Positions 59,680-64,000 of a DNA stretch of 64,000 bases are shown here, one piece after another (positions within the stretch are counted from its first letter, which is position 1; every line of letters starts with the position of its first letter). The stretch is taken from positions 167,001 to 231,000 of the forward strand of contig BSBK01002051.1 in assembly GCA_027943335.1 (NCBI GenBank), in the 5' to 3' direction. A program made the translations under genes and the position numbers. The notes under the pieces were generated by a model. The model had not been told where the DNA came from. It worked only from the letters and a program-made list of their open reading frames with translations, and searched no databases. The DNA comes from Chamaecyparis obtusa. Lineage: Eukaryota > Streptophyta > Pinopsida > Cupressales > Cupressaceae.

Positions 59680-60370
59680 ACATACCACCCTCATGATAGT
59701 AACTTTGTTTGTATCTATGCAATTTAAATGGTAATCTATTAGTTGCTCTTCCTTCGCACTTATTGATTTTATCGCACATACACAAACTTGATTCCCCTCA
59801 CGCGCCTCAAATATGCAATTGGGTTGCTTATTAGTTGAGGAAGGTCACGTACTATTTATAAAACCCACAATATTCCTTGTTGATTTTGGTCTCCCATCAA
59901 TGTACATAGAAAATCTTTTACTTTGATCATTTTCTTTCCATTGTATATAATTTGCTGATAGTGCATACCTATGCATACTCTTTTTATATCAAAAAATCCA
60001 CATCCAATCATTGTAATTGTAATAAGGACCAACATACTCCATCAATTCAACAACTTTTTTGTAACATACCTTTATCCCATCCATGGAAAATGGGCCCAAA
60101 CCATGTAATCAGGATGGAGCTATGTGATATATCATATCATTAACACAAAAATTAGTGTTAATTAGAGGTAGCTCATTTGGTACCCATTCTTTCTCAAGAT
60201 GTGTGTACTAAAAGGGCACCTTGATGTCATCTTTGGTCTCATCATCATAAGAAAATGACCCCCCTTTAGCAAGGAAAAGTTGCATGCGTTTATTAAAAAA
60301 ATTTCTAATGTTTTGACCTCTAGTTGATCTCCCTATTTTAGTCATACTACATGTAGCACTTTCATCTACC
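59680..60370 (-). pseudogene. SET-like domain fragment next to the transposase
   Basis: The minus strand reads TKIGRSTRGQNIRNFFNKRM and LFLAKGGSFSYDDETKDDIK near 60350-60220, then MYIDGRPKSTRNIVGFINST near 59915-59860. A TGA stop follows where Arg is likely. Next come NKQPNCIFEAREGNQVCVCA and IKSISAKEEQLIDYHLN. The order G-F-I-N-S, then N-C, then I-S-x-x-E-E-x-L-I-D-Y resembles the core of SET methyltransferase domains (NH-S-C-x-P-N and GEE-x-x-x-DY). The catalytic HSC-like triplet is not conserved, so activity is doubtful. It lies upstream of, and in the same orientation as, the Ptta exons and may belong to the same gene. Confidence 0.5.
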
Positions 60371-61184
60371 ATTCCCTCATTTCCCTCATTCGATGTAGAT
60401 AGATTGACAAGTACCTATTTGGTAGGTCCTACAGTCCATCAAATGAGATATTTCCATGTCCCCGCTTCAAATAGAATTTTGATAATAATTAAATAATATA
60501 TTTAGAGTAATCAAGTCATTACACGGCCCATATGATTCTTCTTTGTCTATACATGGGAGATATAAAATGTAAGTTGAAAGTGAAGGAAAGGCACAAATAC
60601 AAGAATCATATAAAAGGATAAACAAGAAGAATATAACATGTCAAACTTTCTGTGTCGATTATTCAACACATTATATGATTATATAATATGTCTATTTATA
60701 ACATACGTGCTCAGTGATAAACAAGAGGAATATAAGAAAATTATGTCTATTTATTTACTTAAACCTGCTGATCCATGTCATAGTGCGGGATCCTCACCAA
60801 AGGGGTTAAATTTCCTGCATATGTTAATCATTTATCTTAAGTTATCTAAAAATTACATGATACGTATGCTACAAATAATGTAGAAGACAACATGAACAAT
60901 ATGCAAGATCATCAACAACAGGGGTGACGATGTCTATAGTCAATTGGCTATTTGCAAAAAGGGTGACAATCAAACAAAATATATACATGTATAAGCAGTA
61001 ATTAATTGACCATCATAAGCAAAACATTGGTAATTATAAATCACATATGTTGTAAAAATTAGAATTGGACACAATAAATATGTAATCATTAGAATTGAAA
61101 TCAATAAATCAATATTAAATATATACTAATCAATATAAATATATATAAATAATTAAATCACATACCTTGTACATTTCAATCATG
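60371..61184. other. Non-coding spacer
   Basis: No supported gene; the open frame at 60638-60883 has no family motif. Confidence 0.45.
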
Positions 61185-61190
61185 TCATTG

Positions 61191-61231
<41 letters not shown>

Positions 61232-62000
61232 TGCCATCAACATGAGCATCATCATGATCATGTCTAACAAAAAATGACCAACTCTGTTTATGTGGAACCT
61301 CTACGTAAAACACTTGCTCACATTGGCTTGGAAGAACATAGGGCTCATCTCCAACTGGCTCAAATGACCTTGTATTAATCATTGTAAATCCATTATCATG
61401 TTAAATAACAGTTCTATCTTGATCATTTTGACAACAATACAATGGCAAGAAGAGTTGTTTAGGAGCCTTCATATTGGGGCTCATGTGCCTTCTCAAGTAT
61501 AGGTATATCAAGGTCATCTACGTCAACATCATCATTGTGATCTTTTTGATCACCGTGATCTTCTTGATCATCTTGATCATCGTGATCTTCTTCCATGAGA
61601 TCATTACCTTCTAATTCTATATTCACACCTCCATGTTCCCTCATTTGGAAATCCAGATTTTGTGGATTGTCATGGTCCATAACATGAAACCCAGGGTGGT
61701 TGACCTATATCAAAATGATGACCCTAAATTAACTATGACCATGATGTCATCATCAAAACATGTCTTATATATTTTATAGATTATTCAAATATATACCAAT
61801 GGACAAAATTCATTTCCCCCTTCAATGTGACCATGCTACCTACAATGTTCCTTGGTTGTTTTGATTAGATATCTTGGAGTCTTTAAGCCCTTACAAATTT
61901 TGCAAGGACAATATCATTTTCTATCACCTTTTATTTTAAAGTTAGACCATAATCTAGCAATTGTCTCCCTATTTTGTTGTGAGTTTATATCGTCAGACAT
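61185..62000 (-). pseudogene. TNP2/DUF4216-type CACTA gene remnants with internal deletion
   Basis: Near 61930-61800 a zinc-finger-like stretch reads YCPCKICKGLKTPRYL then KTTKEHCR, a TAG stop and HGHIEGG (C-x-C-x2-C ... H-x-x-x-H), as at the start of CACTA TNP2-type genes. At 61680-61459 a highly acidic exon follows (EEDHDDQDDQEDHGDQKDH). At 61382-61185 comes GDEPYVLPSQCEQVFYVEVP with HKQSWSFFVRHD, resembling the end of the DUF4216 domain that closes such genes, then a poly-Asp tail. The catalytic TNP2 domain that should lie between them is absent, so most of the gene has been deleted. Confidence 0.6.
61187..61230. repeat. (ATC)n microsatellite
   Basis: About 13 ATC/TCA triplets; on the minus strand they encode a run of 13 aspartates at the end of the DUF4216-like frame. 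Confidence 0.95.
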
Positions 62001-62339
62001 GGTCTTTCTTGAATGGAATGACTCGTTGGTGGAAGAAGGATGATTTGTTTGCAATCTACAGAGACAAATCATCACTAAACAACCATTTTCTCAACTCTAA
62101 CTTTCTCAACACAAAGGGACATTTATCATACCATAGAAACTTGATTATTTTTAATAGAATACACCAAGGAGTACCATTAGAAATATTAACCATTTACAAT
62201 CATGAAAAGTAAACCTAAATCAAATAGCTCATTTTTTTATCAGCATGTGTAGTCTCTGTGTATATGAAAAATGAAAGAAATATCAAGCTGACATAAAATA
62301 GTGAAGAAAATAGTATTCCACATAGAGTGAATGAAATAT

Positions 62340-62830
62340 ACCATCAAAAGAAGGTGATAAAATCTTGTCACGAAGCACATAAATAGGAAATAAAAAATGG
62401 ACAAAAAACAAGAAATAAGAAAAATCATCATGACTATAGAAAAATCATTAAGACTATAATCACAAAAAAGAAACACTCTTTGTCAACAATGTTCAAAAAC
62501 ATTAGGACTATAGAAAAATCATTAAGACTATAGAAAATCAAATTCTAGAAATGGACATTCTGATGCTTTTCCATTAAAACAATTGAGCATTCATCATTTG
62601 GTATTGTGCATTCCATTTAAGTATGTCAACAATGTTCAAAATCATGTCACCAAGCACAAACATAGGAAATCAAGAAGGGACAAAAGATTAAAAATAAATA
62701 AAAAATCATTAGGACTATAGAAAAATCAAGTTCTAGAAATGGACGGTTCTGATTCTTTTCCATTACAACAATTGAGAATTCATCATTTGGTAGTTCTTGG
62801 TGTATTCCATGTAAGTATGGCAGGCACAAA
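62340..62830. repeat. Diverged tandem repeats, about 190-280 bp
   Basis: TTCTAGAAATGGAC(A/G)..TTCTGAT.CTTTTCC occurs at 62541 and 62731. CAC(G/C)AAGCACA(T/A)A.ATAGGAAAT occurs at 62369 and 62649. ATTAGGACTATAGAAAAATCA-like words occur at least four times. No gene. The DNA from 62000 to 62340 and from 62830 to 63007 shows nothing I can support. Confidence 0.7.
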
Positions 62831-63007
62831 GTATTCCATTTACATTTGACAAACATGCAGATTTGACCAAGCATTTATGTAAGGGTCAAGGAACCTAAAA
62901 CCTTTTTAAATTGCATTAGGATAGGAACCTAAAACCTTTTGAAAGGTTAAATATGATGCAAGAAAGATTAAAGTGGTTGAAGTTGACAACTAGTGTGTAT
63001 GATTGAA

Positions 63008-63430
63008 GAATACAATGTAATGAACTACCAAGCAATAAAATTTTAATTCTTTACAAACAATCACTTCTTTGCTCGTGAAGACACAGTCTGGAGTTTATAT
63101 TTTTTTAAAGTATATCTTACAAACATTAGAAGTCTTGTGAAGAGTCTTGGTGAGTTTAAGTGCCCTTTTGAAGCACTTTAGAAATATTGAATAAATCATT
63201 TCTTTGTCAAATAGTCTTGGTCTAATAGAACTCCCAACAATTCTTAAACATACTTTATCTGATATGATGAATTCTTAAACAATTAAGGTTGGAGTAGACA
63301 TAGTTATCACATAGTTTTTTGTTGGGTACAAGGAAGAATTGGCTAGGTCAAATCTTCCTTCATGCTAGAAGTCTAAAGAATTAGACCTTTATTAAGAATT
63401 CATCAAATCAGATAAAGTAATTTTGACCAA
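63008..63430. repeat. Rearranged copy of the 53-kb repeat with an inverted piece
   Basis: 63010-63100 matches the start of the 360-bp repeat at 53174 in direct orientation. 63128-63200 (GTCTTGTGAAGAGTCTTGGT...AAGCACTTTAGAAATATT) matches text from 53495-53760 in inverse orientation. A further pair, TTTATCTGATATGATGAATTC (63251) and GAATTCATCAAATCAGATAA (63397), is inverted. The block looks like a foldback element. Confidence 0.65.
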
Positions 63431-63726
63431 CGCGGGAATAAAAGTAAAAAAAAAGGTCAAATTTTATACATATATCCCGCCTATCGGCACAGTTCATTTT
63501 ATTTCATTTTGGCATAGTCCACAAGCAAAGGAGTGCTAAAGGAGGTAGTATAAGGTGGGAAGTTACACTAGGTCGACACTACACGTCTATAAGCAAGTAA
63601 GTTTGAACCAGTGGTTCAATATCACAGAAGTGCAGATCGGTGAGAAATAAAATCTTCATTTTAAATCTTAACTAATAGATTAAGCATGTTATTACTATGA
63701 TTAATTTTCCATTTAAATCCATTTAA

Positions 63727-64000
63727 CACAAAAAATAAAATTACGAAATTGAACCAATGGCATGTTTACAACAAAGGTCTAATAGAACTCCCAACAATTC
63801 TTAAACATACTTTATTTGATATGATGATTTCTTAAACAATTATTAAAGAATTCATCATATCAGATAAATTATGTTTAAGTATTATTGGGACTAGTCCTTT
63901 GGCATGTATTAAACAAAATAGAATTTTCAGCATATTATTATCATTCTATTTATTTGTTGTAAACATGCCATTGGTTTAGTTTTGTAATTTATTTTTTGTG
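63727..64000. mobile_element. Foldback MITE-like element reaching the window edge
   Basis: The outer arms pair from CACAAAAAATAAAATTACG (63728) to the window end TAATTTATTTTTTGTG, including AACCAATGGCATGTTTACAA. An inner hairpin pairs CCCAACAATTCTTAAACATA (63791) with TATGTTTAAGTATTATTGGG near 63870. The right arm touches the last base, so the true end and duplication cannot be seen. Confidence 0.75.

Noticed and set aside
52583..62995. A complete CACTA element from 52583 to CTAGTG at 62990
   Set aside because: The three-base flanks (ATC and TGT) do not match and the right subterminal DNA lacks the left motifs.

Overview
The window is nuclear DNA of a seed plant with a large, transposon-filled genome. 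I infer a gymnosperm-like genome from the AT-rich sequence, nested LTR retrotransposons primed by initiator tRNA-Met, kilobase satellites, and decayed but intron-containing fragments of plant genes. I cannot name a species. Nothing here looks like an intact, expressed host gene. Almost every coding stretch belongs to a mobile element or is a pseudogene fragment.

Layout. 1-5.4 kb: the 5' part of a minus-strand Ty1/copia element whose LTR holds a solo LTR (3707-4554). 5.5-7.6 kb: a decayed multi-exon plus-strand gene with a possible D-D-E, RNase H-like pattern, facing an unrecognised minus-strand gene (8.7-10.7 kb). 7.9-8.7 kb: short tandem and simple repeats. 10.8-14.8 kb: a satellite that passes from a 71-bp array to a 530-bp higher-order array. 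15.47-15.56 kb: a GC-rich palindrome.

17.06-45.21 kb is bounded by CACTAGTA ends in inverted orientation, a TTT duplication on each side and shared 12-bp subterminal motifs, so it may be one giant non-autonomous CACTA element. Inside are a tRNA-Val(UAC)-like gene, a minus-strand dynamin (DRP2-type) exon, and five plus-strand exons of an ATXR7-type SET-domain gene. Two consecutive introns of the SET gene are occupied by complete retrotransposons: a gag-only LTR element (24123-30812, duplication CTAAC) and a Ty1/copia element (31288-38958, duplication ATATA).

45.3-51.25 kb is a complete but dead Ty3/gypsy chromovirus (duplication AAATC). 52.6-54.3 kb holds a possible second CACTA end, a duplicated repeat family with a long hairpin, and a CHUP1-like exon. 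55.5-62 kb carries minus-strand CACTA-superfamily genes: a Ptta/En/Spm-type transposase with a 1.39-kb tandem exon duplication, a SET-like module, and remnants of a TNP2/DUF4216 gene. The last kilobase holds foldback elements.

Together the window shows gene capture, nested retrotransposition and methylation-type decay: several premature stops are TGA where the family has arginine, as expected from CGA to TGA change.
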